From the NCBI GenBank assembly GCA_026225945.1, contig JAMJFZ010000107.1:63329501-63393500 (forward strand): 64,000 bases of DNA. The letters are read 5' to 3'. Under the pieces are notes generated by a model. The model did no database searches. It was given only the letters and a program-made list of their open reading frames with translations, and was not told the origin of the DNA. Shown here in pieces: positions 38,901 to 47,395 of this stretch (within the stretch, counting starts at the first letter, position 1; every line of letters begins with the position of its first letter). This DNA is from Cricetomys ansorgei (taxonomy: Eukaryota > Chordata > Mammalia > Rodentia > Nesomyidae). The translations under genes were made by a program, and so were the position numbers.

Positions 38901-41900
38901 AGACATAGAATTATGGAGAAATTTGAAATAACTTAGATGTATAATTGGGGGTAGTTAAGTAAAATGATTCTGTAGTATGGCACATGTGACAAAGTTAAAA
39001 TAATGAGGTAGAACAGCATATGTTATCCTAGAATGCTAAGACAGAGCTGATGGGAAAAAAAGGAATTTGCAATGTATTATTGCACAGAAATGAAGTTCTC
39101 CAACAAATGTTCTTTGTGTGTGTGTGTGCATATGTGTGCGTGCATGTGTACATGTGTGTACGTGTGTACATGCACGTGTGTGTTTGTGTACATGTGTGTA
39201 TGTGTGTACATGTGTACACACGTGTGCATGTGTGTGCATACATGTGTGTGTATGTGTGTGTGTACATGTGTGTATGTGTATGTACATGTATGTGTGTGCA
39301 TGTGTGTGTATGTGTGTGCATGTGTGTGTCTATAAAAGTACCAAAAATAAGGTCTAAAATGCATGCACAGTAAGCCGTTAACAATGATAATCTGGGGAAG
39401 GGGTGAAGACAAAGAAGGGAGAGAAAGAAGCAGAGGATCCCTTTTTTCAGGATTTCTTTTCCTGGGTGCATGTGAGTGTGTGTCTGTGAGTGTGTGCACA
39501 TGGCTGCCAGTGTCTGCCAAGAGGGAAGATGATGGTGAATCTCCTGGAGCTGGAGTTAGGTAGTTGTGAGCTGTGCTAGGAACAAGCACGTGGGCTGGCA
39601 GATCAGCGTGTGCTCTTACTGCAGAGTTACCTCTCCATTAGATCCCGCCCCTTTGCTCTATGAAACTGAGATGAAGATTATATGATGAGATTAGATTCAT
39701 ATATAATACTTGTGTGGATTTTAAAACTACCTTTATAAAAGAAAATCCCCAGATAGATGGATTTATATATATTTATTTGGTAGTTTTTTGAGTCATGGTT
39801 TCACTATGTAGCCCTAACTGTCCTGGAACTCAACATGTAGACCATACTGATCTCGAACTCACAGAGATCCACCTGCCTCTGCCTCCCAAGTGCTGGGATC
39901 AAAAGCGTGCACCACCATGCCTGGCTATTCATCCACATTTCAAAATAGTGAAAATGTGAAGAGATGCTGAGAACCAATAAAATGTGGTACAGACTGATTT
40001 TTAAAGTGAAACAACAAAGTTGAAAAGAATGTGCAAAGTATATTTCATATTCATATATACACATGCACATGTATGTATATACATGCATACATGTAACATA
40101 TACACATATATATTACATATGTGTGTGTGCATGCGCACGCACACACTTGTTGTTGAGAGCTGAATCCCAAGTTCTCATTATGCTGGCATTTTGAGTTAGA
40201 GCCATTGGGAAGTGCTTATGCTCGGATATGGTCACGAGATGAAGACGGGTGATGGGTCAGAGTCATTGTGAGGATAGCAGATGCAAGTCCCTCTGCAAGA
40301 CACGAACTCAGGAAAGGCTGAGCTGCACACAGTGAAATGCTGGTTGTCTACAAGGCAAGAAGAGGGACCTCAAAGCCCCAAATATGCCAGCATCTAGGTC
40401 TAGGACACTCCACCTCAGAACAACCCAACTGAGCAACATATACTCCGGAGTGCTTGAGCTGCCGTTTAAAACTCTAATATGGGCTGGGGGTGTGCCTCAG
40501 AGATGCTTGCCTAGCACACATGGAACTGGGGTGGCTCCCCAGTACCACAAAAACTGGTACGGCTGCACATGCCTGTAAGCACACCTACTCTGGAGAGCTA
40601 GGAGCAGGTTTGAGGACAGCTACATAAGACCCTGTCTCTCCACTTCCCCTCAAGAACAAAAGATAAAAACAAACAAGTATTATACAGTCATGGAAAAAGA
40701 TATCAACTGTGTCTTTTTTTATGATTGAAAGTTTTAACTTCATAGATTATTATTCCTGAAGACTAGGCAATAATCCAACTTTGAGTTAGGATCCAAGAAA
40801 TTAATAAAGCAAATATATATATATATATATGTATGTATATATATATAGATATGCAGAATTTGCTATACAATAAGACTTGCCTGACTCACTTCCAGGAGTG
40901 TTTACATGATCTCTAAAGTGACAAGGCTATCTCACATCACATACTTATGAAGAAGTGCTTCAGTAAAGATTTGTTTATAAGAAACTATGACAGAATCCTT
41001 CTGAGTTAAAATGGTGTGGTTGAGAATGCTTGCTAAATACAGGCCAGACAAAATCAGAGCATGGACAGGGGACGGGATAATGAAGCTGAAGCAAGGCTCC
41101 TGGCAGAAGGCCAGTCAGTTTCCTTCGGGGTTCAGGGGATCAGACCCCCAAGAGAGGCTACCACATCCAGTGAGTGGACAGCTCTACAGCTGTTCACACA
41201 CCGGCAGCACTAAGTGGACTCAGTGGGCTTAAAGGCAAAGCATGTGACGTTGGGGGGAGGGAGGGAATGGGGGAAGGAGTAAAGGGAGGGAATGGGGGAG
41301 GGGATTTGATTAAAACACAGTATATGCACGTAAGAAATTCCCATCCAGGCTGGGCAGTGGTGGCACACACTTTAATCCCAGCACTCGGGAGGCAGAAGCA
41401 GGCGGATCTCTGTGAGTTCAAGGCCAGCCTGGTCTACAGAGTGAGTTCCAGGACAGCCAGAGTTACAACACAGAAACCGTGTCTCAAAAAAAAAAAATCT
41501 CATCCAGGAAAAAAGAAAGTCTATTAAATAAGTAACCAATAGGAGCTATGAGGTATCATTCTATAAAACCTTGTCTTTTCTTCCTTTTTTTTGGGGGGGG
41601 AGGGAGGCTTACTTATACTTAACCGGTATTATTTGTTTGAAAAAAAATTAAAGTTGTCACTGGCATAGGTAACTTCCTGTAACTCTGAAATACATGTACT
41701 TTCTATGTTAAATCAAGCACACACAGGAATGTGCCTTTTCAAAGCCTACATATAATAAATAACCAACACTTTTTGGCACACGTTTTTAAACATTAAGATC
41801 TACCAGTGTTGCTAATGCAACTGCTAAGAGCCATGCGGAACCCTCCTCAGTTTAAATGCACTTTGTTTAGGGTAATTGTCCTGCTTCGGTTTCTGTTGCC

Positions 41901-44038
41901 ACGGTAAACACCACAACCAAAGGCAACTTGGGGTGGAAAGGGTTTTATTTCAGTTTACAGTTTATAATCTAGCATGAAAGGAAGTCAGGGCAGGAACTCA
42001 TGACAGGACCCTATTGGCAAGAACTAAAGCAGAGTCCATGGAAGAGTACTGCTTACTGGCTTGCTCCCCACGGGTCTCTGAACTAGCCGTTTTATACACC
42101 CAGGACCACCTATCTGTCCAGGGCTAACACAGCCCACAGTGGGCTGGGCCTTCCCACATCAATCATTAATCCAGAAAATGTCCCACAGACTTGACCACAG
42201 AATAATCTGATACGGGCCTTTTCTCAATTGAAGTTCCCTCTTCCCAGATGACCCTGGCTTGTGCCAAGTGGACAGAAGAGTAACCAGCACAATATTCTAC
42301 CAGAACACTTGGACATATCAGAGGGAAGACTTTACAGATTATGTGTTTTCCACTGAACCAGAAGTAAAAGAATGTATGCTAGGTACACACATTGCAGCAC
42401 TGGGAGGCAGACACAGGCAGATCTCTGTGAGCTTGAGGCCAACCTGGTCTTCATAGCAAGTCCCAAGACAGCCAGAGCTACTTAGATCCTGTCTCAAGGA
42501 GAGGGTGAGGGACAGAAGAGATGGCTCAGCAGTTAAGAGCACTTGCTTGCTCTTCCAGAGGACCCAGCACCCACAGGGTAACTCACAACAATCTGTAACT
42601 CCAACTCCAGGGAATCTGACACCTCTGGCCTAGGCTGACACCTGTGCTTATGTGCACATACCTACATGCAGACAACCACACCTATACACAATGAAAAACA
42701 ATAAAAATGTTTAAAATAAAAAGTAGAGCTCAAGAACTTCTAGTATGTACTTCAGCCTAAATTTGTGTGTGTTGGCTAATCTGATTGGCACAAAACCTAA
42801 CAACTGAGTTTATGATATCTCAAGAGCCTCTTTTTTTGCTAATTAGTAAAATATTTCATTTCCAGAACAAATGTTTTATTATCTTGGAAGTGAATGGTGT
42901 TCCTTTAGGTCAGAAACGTTCTGGCTAAGACCTTTTGCATTTTATCTCATAAGAACTTTTGCATTTTATCTTGTTGAAATCAAATCTTAAGTATATACAT
43001 TTAAAGCTCAAGCCAGACTATGCCCCATTGCTGCGCCAATGAGTATGAAGAAATGTAAGAAGGTTGTTGCTCTAGTGAAGAAATTCTCCCATAGTTCCTT
43101 CCCCCTTCAGGGGTCTCCTGTGGATTTCAACTCGACAGACCAGTTAGGCTGGTTTGCATTTACTACTCAAAGCCAGAAAAAAATCCGAGCTACTTAAAAG
43201 AAAACCAAACTCTAAGGTTTCGGAAGAGATCTTGGCTCAAAAGCAGCACAGCCCACAGAAAAATACCCTTAGAAAGTCGGGGACCTGGGGCAAACGTCAT
43301 ATGCACCTCCAACAGCATAAGCTCTGACCAGGAAAAAGCTTATGAAGGCACAGAGGGAGGCTTCATTTCCCCAACAGGGAGGAAGTCAAGGCACAGAGGG
43401 AGGCTTCATTTCCCCAATAGGGAGGAAGGGGGATGCAGCAGGTGAAAACTGGAAACTAAAAGTGCCTGTAGGAGCGCAGGCTCTCTTGCCCCTGATTTCA
43501 GGTGGCACATTTCATTCAGAACCGGGAGGCTTGGACTTCGCAGGATGTAGCGAGGACTTCCTCTCGGCATGTCTCCGTTCGGTTCGCAAGCCCAGCTCCG
43601 AAGATTTAACTAAGCTCGCACTCGGCAGGGCTGACCGCATCACCTGGTAACAAAAGCGTCAAGCCCACTTCCTAAGTCACTACAGAGCGAGCAGAAACCC
43701 CGGGCGCCGGAGTCGCTGCCGCTCCCGAAACCCATCAGCGGTCCGGGAGGGCGGGGACGGCGATCCCGCGGCGCGCCCCCGGCAAGGCGGAACCGGGCCG
43801 TCCCGGCTCCGTCCGCCCCCGCTTCGCCGTCCGCCGTCCGCCGTGCAGCGAGCGCCGCGGCCCGCGAGGCCGAGGCCGGCAGCCCGAGGTCGAGGCCGGG
43901 CCCGGCCCGTCACGAGGGCCCGCGGGCCGGCCCGCGCCCTACCTTCTCCTCGCCGTCGTAGACGCGCACCCCGCGCTGCTGGATCACCAGCGTCTCGTTG
44001 ATCTCCAGGAGGCCGCTGGTCCACGCGAAGCGGTCCAT
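21416..44038 (-). CDS. VPS36: VPS36, ESCRT-II subunit (complete, 14 coding exons)
   Basis: Vacuolar protein sorting 36 (EAP45) forms ESCRT-II with SNF8 and VPS25 on endosomes and helps sort ubiquitinated membrane proteins into multivesicular bodies. Minus-strand exons: 44038-43943, 38737-38669, 36780-36710, 33645-33531, 32446-32357, 31244-31158, 28630-28598, 28510-28433, 27589-27455, 25123-25058, 23187-23123, 22578-22494, 21671-21595, 21509-21416. Their lengths sum to 1161 nt, 386 codons plus stop, equal to my recollection of human VPS36. All introns are GT-AG and every junction keeps frame. Residues 1 to about 138 form the GLUE domain, which binds phosphoinositide and ubiquitin; the C-terminal part from about 150 is the EAP30/winged-helix region, ending in NLFMTQN. 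As in other mammals no zinc finger interrupts GLUE. The start [16 protein letters not shown] matches the family and has a strong GCCATGG context, although the frame stays open about 68 codons upstream. Confidence 0.98.
21595..21671 (-). CDS. VPS36: VPS36 coding exon 13
   Basis: Residues 331-355 ([25 protein letters not shown]) plus two bases. Acceptor CACTAG, donor GTAAGC. Confidence 0.97.
21855..22025 (-). mobile_element. B2/B3-type SINE fragment
   Basis: Reverse-complement tail TTTATTTTTATGTGTATGAG followed by TGGTACCCACAGAGACCAAA; the head is missing or worn. It lies in VPS36 intron 13. Confidence 0.6.
22494..22578 (-). CDS. VPS36: VPS36 coding exon 12
   Basis: Residues 302-330, second winged helix ([28 protein letters not shown]). 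Acceptor TTCCAG, donor GTATGT. Confidence 0.97.
23123..23187 (-). CDS. VPS36: VPS36 coding exon 11
   Basis: Residues 281-301 ([21 protein letters not shown]) plus two bases of a split Arg. Acceptor ATCAG, donor GTAAGG. Confidence 0.96.
23285..23720 (+). mobile_element. L1 3'-end fragment
   Basis: CCTGGGCATATACCAGAGAC, CACTATAGCAAAGAATCGGA and CATGTTCTCTCTCATATGTG are recognisable L1 ORF2-end and 3' UTR sequence. It lies in VPS36 intron 10, antisense to the gene. Confidence 0.75.
24070..24160 (+). mobile_element. ID-type SINE
   Basis: GGGGTGTAGCTGGGTAGTAG then AAGGCCCTGGGCTCAAACTC, with an A/C-rich tail. Confidence 0.7.
25058..25123 (-). CDS. VPS36: VPS36 coding exon 10
   Basis: Residues 259-280 ([22 protein letters not shown]). 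Acceptor TGACAG, donor GTAAGA. Confidence 0.96.
25349..25790 (+). pseudogene. RPL27A processed pseudogene
   Basis: Intronless relic of ribosomal protein L27a mRNA in VPS36 intron 9, on the strand opposite to the gene. A TOP-like CTTTTTGGCTGCCGACAT precedes a start-codon equivalent at 25368. Readable pieces include the region corresponding to KTRKLRGH..HGHGRIGKHRKHP (25383-25450), the glycine/phenylalanine stretch near 25500, AANAAK-like sequence near 25630, and the C-terminal Arg-Ala-Glu-Glu-Lys-Ile-Lys-Gly region near 25695-25725, ending in a stop equivalent at 25754-25756. There are in-frame stops (for example TAG within AACTTAGGGG at about 25396), indels and a missing internal part, so it is dead. 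The match is from memory of RPL27A and was not aligned by software. Confidence 0.82.
26222..26300 (+). mobile_element. ID-type SINE
   Basis: GGGTCTGGGGATACAGCATA, then GCTTAGGATGTACAAGACCC. A GGAA microsatellite follows. Confidence 0.65.
26332..26367 (+). repeat. (GGAA)n microsatellite
   Basis: Short GGAA tract with one AAAG interruption, in VPS36 intron 9. Confidence 0.93.
26770..26925 (+). mobile_element. B1 SINE
   Basis: GGCCAGGCACAGTGGAGAAT, CCTTTAATCCCAGCAGGAGG and GATCCTGTCTCAAACAAC. Confidence 0.88.
26928..27043 (+). repeat. (GA)n then (GAAAAA)n purine tract
   Basis: About 30 bp of GA followed by about 80 bp of GAAAAA units, wedged between two B1 copies as an expanded poly-A tail. 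Confidence 0.95.
27044..27165 (+). mobile_element. B1 SINE
   Basis: AGCCAGGTATGATGGTTCAT, AGAGGCAGAGGTAGGAAGG and TCATGTCTCAAAAATAAAC. Confidence 0.88.
27455..27589 (-). CDS. VPS36: VPS36 coding exon 9
   Basis: Residues 214-258 ([20 protein letters not shown] to APLE), start of the first winged-helix domain. Acceptor TTATAG, donor GTAGGT. Confidence 0.97.
28125..28305 (+). mobile_element. B3-like SINE
   Basis: CAGGGAGGTGGCTAGCGGCA, GCACTGTGGAGGGGGAGAAC and a GAATAAATGTAATCTAAAG tail. It lies just 3' of VPS36 exon 8. Confidence 0.65.
28433..28510 (-). CDS. VPS36: VPS36 coding exon 8
   Basis: Residues 188-213 ([20 protein letters not shown] to TEDE). Acceptor TTACAG, donor GTGAGG. Confidence 0.96.
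28598..28630 (-). CDS. VPS36: VPS36 coding exon 7 (33-nt microexon)
   Basis: Residues 177-187 ([11 protein letters not shown]). Acceptor TTTCAG, donor GTATGT. Only eleven codons, so it is invisible in reading-frame scans. Confidence 0.95.
28858..29045 (+). mobile_element. B2 SINE
   Basis: CTGGAGAAAGGGCAGTTAAG, TTCAATTCCCAGCACCCACA and an AAATAAAAAGAAAATAAAAT tail. An ID-like unit (29050-29130) follows at once. Confidence 0.85.
29050..29130 (+). mobile_element. ID-type SINE
   Basis: TGAGGTGTGGCTCAGTGATA then GTGAGGTCCTGGGCTGTG. Confidence 0.6.
31158..31244 (-). CDS. VPS36: VPS36 coding exon 6
   Basis: Residues 148-176, starting [15 protein letters not shown], then a charged Lys/Glu-rich helix. 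Acceptor CCCCAG; donor GTAATC is weaker than the others. Confidence 0.96.
31640..31930 (-). mobile_element. Two B1 SINEs in tandem
   Basis: Two reverse-complement B1 units (about 31640-31780 and 31790-31930), each with GACAGGGT, CTGTC..TGGAACTCACT and GTAGACCAGGCTG-like blocks. They lie in VPS36 intron 5, on the gene's own strand. Confidence 0.88.
31978..32088 (+). mobile_element. Partial B1-like SINE
   Basis: GGCCTTGTGGCTCATACCTG, TAATCCCAGTACTTGGGAG and CACCTTGTCTTAAGAAAAC. Confidence 0.7.
32096..32275 (+). mobile_element. B2 SINE
   Basis: GGGGCTGGAGAGATGTCTCA, GCTCTTCCAAAGGACCTGGG and a GAATAAATAAACTG tail. It lies 80 bp from VPS36 exon 5. Confidence 0.92.
32357..32446 (-). CDS. VPS36: VPS36 coding exon 5
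   Basis: Residues 118-147 ([20 protein letters not shown] to NKGPQ), the end of the GLUE domain and start of the linker. Acceptor TCACAG, donor GTATGT. Confidence 0.97.
32830..32975 (+). mobile_element. Worn B1-like SINE
   Basis: GGGACAGGCCATGCAGTAGC, CACGCCTATAACCCCAGCAG and a poly-A tail. Confidence 0.65.
33531..33645 (-). CDS. VPS36: VPS36 coding exon 4
   Basis: Residues 79-117: completes the split Ser and then reads [20 protein letters not shown] to KEHGQIE. Acceptor CATTAG, donor GTAAGC. Confidence 0.97.
33735..33880 (-). mobile_element. B1-like SINE
   Basis: GATCTCACTATATAATCTGG, ATGTAGTCCAGGCTAGCTTC and CATCTGCCTCTGCCTCCTAC. Confidence 0.72.
34400..35960 (+). mobile_element. L1 ORF2 3' half, decayed
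   Basis: GATTCAATGCAAGCTCAATC, AAATGGATCAAAGACATAAA, TGGTGGGTTGCAATCTGGTG and AAATGTCCTTCAACCAACTG are landmark L1 ORF2 sequences in order. Many stops are present, so it is inactive. It lies in VPS36 intron 3, antisense to the gene. Confidence 0.85.
36030..36053 (+). repeat. (AC)n microsatellite
   Basis: Twelve perfect CA units. Confidence 0.95.
36710..36780 (-). CDS. VPS36: VPS36 coding exon 3
   Basis: Residues 56-78 ([20 protein letters not shown], then IGK) plus two bases of a split Ser codon. Acceptor TCTTAG, donor GTGAGG. Confidence 0.96.
37190..37395 (-). mobile_element. Worn B3/B2-type SINE fragment
   Basis: TTTGCATGTGTGTGCACAGG, then GGAGGCAAGCTCCTTTACTG and TCATCTCAGTGGCC at the head side. 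Confidence 0.5.
37725..37915 (+). mobile_element. B2 SINE
   Basis: GGGGCTGGAGAGACGGCTTA, CACCCACATGGCGGCTCAGA, TCTTCTGACCTCCACAGG and an AAAATAAAAAATAAATG tail. Confidence 0.92.
38383..38495 (+). mobile_element. Partial B1 SINE
   Basis: CAGCACTCTGGAGGCAGAGG, GACTGGTCTATACAGCAAG and GATCCTGTCTCATAGCAAAA; the 5' end is missing. It lies close to VPS36 exon 2. Confidence 0.75.
38669..38737 (-). CDS. VPS36: VPS36 coding exon 2
   Basis: Residues 33-55 ([20 protein letters not shown] and on), GLUE domain core. Acceptor TTTCAG, donor GTAAGA, phase 0 on both sides. Confidence 0.97.
39112..39335 (+). repeat. TG-rich microsatellite
   Basis: About 220 bp of degenerate GTGTGTGTA/CATG units. The His/Thr-rich and Cys/Val-rich frames over it are artefacts. 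Confidence 0.95.
39465..39650 (-). mobile_element. B3-like SINE fragment
   Basis: GGGTGCATGTGAGTGTGTGT, GAATCTCCTGGAGCTGGAGT and TTACCTCTCCATTAGATCCC. Confidence 0.55.
39782..39927 (-). mobile_element. B1 SINE
   Basis: ACTGTCCTGGAACTCAACAT, CTCGAACTCACAGAGATCCA and TGCTGGGATCAAAAGCGTGC. Confidence 0.92.
40478..40660 (+). mobile_element. ID-type SINE with a B1-like tail
   Basis: ATGGGCTGGGGGTGTGCCTC, GCTTGCCTAGCACACATGG, then GGTACGGCTGCACATGCCTG and GACCCTGTCTCTCC. Confidence 0.65.
41347..41495 (+). mobile_element. B1 SINE
   Basis: GGCTGGGCAGTGGTGGCACA, AATCCCAGCACTCGGGAGGC, GTGTCTCAAAAAAAAAAAA; nearly intact. Confidence 0.95.
41882..42292 (-). repeat. Family R interspersed repeat
   Basis: TTCTGTTGCCACGGTAAACA, GGAAGTCAGGGCAGGAACTC, GCTTACTGGCTTGCTCCCCA and TTGTGCCAAGTGGACAGAAG; near full length, in VPS36 intron 1. 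Confidence 0.8.
42376..42500 (+). mobile_element. Partial B1 SINE
   Basis: GCACTGGGAGGCAGACACAG, GAGGCCAACCTGGTCTTCAT and GATCCTGTCTCAAGGAG. Confidence 0.85.
42510..42722 (+). mobile_element. B2 SINE
   Basis: GACAGAAGAGATGGCTCAGC, GCTTGCTCTTCCAGAGGACC and an ATAAAAATGTTTAAAATAAA tail, directly after a B1. Confidence 0.9.
43345..43430 (+). repeat. 43-bp tandem duplication
   Basis: Two units (43345-43387, 43388-43430) sharing AAGGCACAGAGGGAGGCTTC and TTTCCCCAA.AGGGAGGAAG with only a few differences. It lies in VPS36 intron 1, about 0.5 kb from exon 1. Confidence 0.93.
43943..44038 (-). CDS. VPS36: VPS36 coding exon 1
   Basis: Residues 1-32, ending VYDGEEK; donor GTAGGG. It lies inside the CpG island. 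Phase 0 at the 3' side. Confidence 0.97.
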
Positions 44039-44092
44039 GGCCGCGGCTCGGGCCGGCCCCTGCCGCTCGCCGGTGCTCCTGGGCTGCGAGCG

Positions 44093-44106
44093 GCGCCCCC
44101 TGGTGG
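44093..44106 (-). promoter_or_regulatory. CTCF-type motif 1
   Basis: Minus strand reads CCACCAGGGGGCGC, which matches the CTCF core consensus as I know it. It lies 55 bp upstream of the VPS36 start codon. Confidence 0.72.
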
Positions 44107-44176
44107 CTGGCGGGGGTGGGGCGGCCGGGAGGGAGCAGCTCTCCCCAGCAAGCCTGCGACGGGCAATGTGAGGCGA

Positions 44177-44190
44177 GCGCCCCCTGGCGG
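44177..44190 (-). promoter_or_regulatory. CTCF-type motif 2
   Basis: Minus strand reads CCGCCAGGGGGCGC, one substitution from motif 1, same orientation, 84 bp away. Confidence 0.7.
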
Positions 44191-44309
44191 CGGGCACTCG
44201 TGTGCACATTGGTTTGCCTGTCACTGCCAAGCCTGTTGACATGATTGTTACAGGCTGTAAATAATGACTTTTTTAAAAAAAAATCCTCAAATAAGTGTTG
44301 ACAACAGGA

Positions 44310-44425
44310 ATTGTTTTTATATACTATGTTATATTTTATTTCTATTATTTTATATTATATTCTATTTATTATATATTATATTATATTATATTATATTATA
44401 TTATATTATATTATATATATTATAA
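44310..44425 (+). repeat. (TTATA)n AT-rich microsatellite
   Basis: TATTATATTATATTATATTA with degenerate flanks, immediately outside the VPS36 CpG island. Confidence 0.93.
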
Positions 44426-44464
44426 CCCTCTGCTCCTCTCGCCGTTTTTTGTTTTAGTCTGGTG

Positions 44465-44650
44465 TTTATTACTTTGTATTTACTTTACGAGTGCTTGTGT
44501 GGGTGCGGGCACATGCAAAGGCTCGCCTGTGGGAGTCAGAGGACACTAGTGAGAGTTGGTTCTCTTCTTCCACCACCTGGATCCTGGGGTCCACTCAGGT
44601 CGTCAGGCTTGGCAGCAGGCACCTTTCCCAGTGGAAGCACCTCACCCACC
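44465..44650 (-). mobile_element. B3-like SINE fragment
   Basis: GTGGGTGCGGGCACATGCAA, GAGGACACTAGTGAGAGTTG and CCTTTCCCAGTGGAAGCACC. Confidence 0.6.
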
Positions 44651-44944
44651 CACCAACCTCACATTTTAAAAAACGTGTGTTAGATCCAGACTGATGGAGG
44701 TGACGTGGATATAAAGCGTAAAGCGACTCCAAGCACACTGTCCTTTAATAAGGACCATGAAGGGCATCCGTCTCTCCTAGGAACTGGAGACTGCACACAT
44801 CGTGCAAAGTGATGGATACGCATGGAGGTTGGCATGCTGATCTATCAGAAGCTCTCTAGATCCTGACAGCCCACAGGTCAAGTTAACTTTCCTGTCTGGC
44901 ATTTCTCAGCCCATGTGAGGCTTTTAGGTCATTAACACTTCAAC

Positions 44945-45138
44945 GCGTGTGGGTGTTTTGCCTATGTGTATGCCTGTGAGCAGGTCCCATGCCTGTTGCC
45001 TAGGCAGGCCAAAAGAGGACAGCAGATGCCCTAGAACTGGAGTTACAGAAGGTTGTGAGGCCACCTTATGGGTCTTGGGAATCGAACTCTGGTCCTATGG
45101 AAGAGCAGCCTATGGAACTGAACCATCTCTTCAGAGGT
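44945..45138 (-). mobile_element. B2-type SINE
   Basis: GCCTATGTGTATGCCTGTGA, GAACTGGAGTTACAGAAGGT, GAATCGAACTCTGGTCCTAT and AACCATCTCTTCAGAGG. Confidence 0.8.
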
Positions 45139-46542
45139 TGTTGGGTTTTGTTTTGTGTAAAGGTTGAGGCAAAGATTGAAGTATTTTGCATGTAGAAATT
45201 CAGTTACCACAACTATTTATCGAAAAGTTGTTTTGAGAAACCGAGAACATCAATTTGCCAGATAGGCTTGATCGTATTTCTGAAATCTATTATAGCCTGT
45301 TTGTTTTTGTGCCACATGTAAATCCCACCGGACTCGGATAAGACCATCACTATAATTGAGCCAAATTTGACACAAGCTTTAATTAAATTAATTAAATACT
45401 GGTCAGGAAGATGGACTCTGATCTGGACCATTCTGAGGTTCCCAAGGAGTGGTCCTGCTGCACACTGAAGTTCCTGCAAAATGGCACCTTGAGAATCACA
45501 TGCAACAGGTGCTTATAAAGGCATAACCCATAAGGCTACAGACTTTCCACCAGGTCCAATCAGGGGCAAGCATCTATCCTGACATACTTCCTGTCTGGGT
45601 TATCTCCCACCTACTAAGTATATCCGGCGCATTTGGAGCACATCTGGTGCAGATGATCGACCAAGTGGAATCTACACAGCCCCCACCCCACATAACAGGA
45701 GGGTGTCTGTCCTCAGGCAAGTGGGATTACAGGGTTCTGTCTTTTTGTATCTCACATGAACAGCCTCCACCCAGCATTCCAGGAAGTTATTTGTCCTTGT
45801 TTCATAGGTCTTTTAGACATAGTAATTAAAAAAAAAAAACTTTTGCTCTTACACACACTGTCACAATTATCTTGGTTTTATAATAAGTCTTGAAAACAGA
45901 TAATGTTCCTGCTCAAACATGGTGATATTTCACAGTTGTTTTGCTTACTCTACATCCTTTGCATTTCTCATTAATCTTTAGAATCCAGTTGTCGGTTTCT
46001 AAAGGAAAATCATCAAAGATTTTGATTAAGATGGGACTGACCAAATCAAGAATCTGGTAATCATTCAGCCCATGAGACTGTATGTGTCAGCAGCCTCCAT
46101 CTGATGCTGAGTCCCACAGAGCTGCTGGTCTCCGGTCTACGTTTGAATCCTTAAGAAGTGAGTTCCAATAGCAGGGAAAGACCTCAGCAACAGGGTAGGT
46201 GAGCTTGCTGGTGAGAGTGAGGGCAAGCAGGCAAAAAGCAAAAGCTTCAAGTGCTTTTATGTGATTGCCACCAGATGTGCCCGGATTGAAGGTGGGTCTT
46301 ACACCTCAGATGGCATACCCAGCTACTTGGGTTTTGGTTGATTCCAGATGTAGTCAACTTGACAACCAAGATTAGCCATCGCACCAATGGTACTTTAGCA
46401 GTCGGCCATACTGCGGTTAGTGCGTAAAAAGCAGCGATGTCTTTGAAAATGAGAGCGGTTCAGCTGTTGCTTCTCCCAAAGTTGGTAACGCCACACTGAA
46501 ATATGCTATTTCAAAAGTTAAAAGGACAAAACCCTGTATAAA

Positions 46543-46612
46543 AGCTGGGGTTGTAGCTCCGTGGTAGAACACTTGAACACATCTCTGAGTCCATCTGTAG
46601 CACTGAAAAAAA
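46543..46612 (+). mobile_element. ID-type SINE
   Basis: GCTGGGGTTGTAGCTCCGTG then GAACACATCTCTGAGTCC and a short A tail. Confidence 0.7.
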
Positions 46613-47249
46613 AATGCATCTGAGGAAAAACGGAAGACAAGCCGACACAGCCCAGAGCTAGCTGTGAAGACCCTCTGGCCTGAGTAGGTGGGAGAGGAAA
46701 TCATATTCTCCCCCACTTAAATGAAACCTAGCTGACAGGCCTCCATCACAGTGTCAGTTGTGCTAAGGTCTGAGGGCCTGTTAGCGCAGGATGGTATTTG
46801 GTGTGCTAAAGGTAGCCCAAGTTAAACTGTAACTGGGCCTTGGACCTACAACAGTCCATCCTCTCCATCGTTGTTGAGGTTCTAATCAGCTAATCAGCTT
46901 TGCAAAAGGTTTCAGTTTGAAGATGCAGCTTCTTTCAAGGAACAGACTTCAAACATGCCACCTGCCTGAGAGCTGAGACTGCAGGTGTGAACCACCACTG
47001 CCAGTCTGTCCCGGGGTGACATGTTCAAACGATGGGAATGAAAGATTACGGTAGCCCACCTAAATACACAAACATAGAAAAACTGTTGGACAAGTGTCAG
47101 TTTATCTTCATGGGAAATTATATACTGCCTTGGAGGAATGAGGAGTACATTTTTTTTTTTTTTTTGTCTCCTTCCCTTGTTACATTTGTCAAATGCATAT
47201 GTAAAGGCACAAAAAGGTCTGGGCATACACTTGTACTTTTGCTGGCGGC

Positions 47250-47395
47250 GGGGGCAGAGTTTCTTTGCTGTAACTCTGGCTGTCCTGGAACTCACTCTGT
47301 AGACCAGGCTGGCCTCGAACTCACAGAATCTTCCTGACTGCCTCCTGAGTGCTGGGATTAAAGTCGTAAGCCACCGCCGCCCAGCTACACTTACA
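47250..47395 (-). mobile_element. B1 SINE
   Basis: TTGCTGTAACTCTGGCTGTC, GTAGACCAGGCTGGCCTCGA and GGGATTAAAGTCGTAAGCCA. Confidence 0.93.

Larger units (their letters stand above)
43690..44200. promoter_or_regulatory. VPS36: CpG island, VPS36 promoter and exon 1
   Basis: Very high CpG density around the VPS36 start codon, extending into intron 1. No TATA box is seen, as expected for a housekeeping ESCRT gene. Two CTCF-type motifs lie on its upstream side. Confidence 0.9.

Noticed and set aside
39028..39589. His/Thr-rich and Cys/Val-rich frames over TG repeats (also 19360-19853)
   Set aside because: Products of the TG microsatellites in different frames.
45213..45479. 88-codon minus-strand frame in the VPS36-CKAP2 intergenic region
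   Set aside because: No domain or gene I recognise, no splice context; sequence looks like decayed repeat. Not called as a gene.
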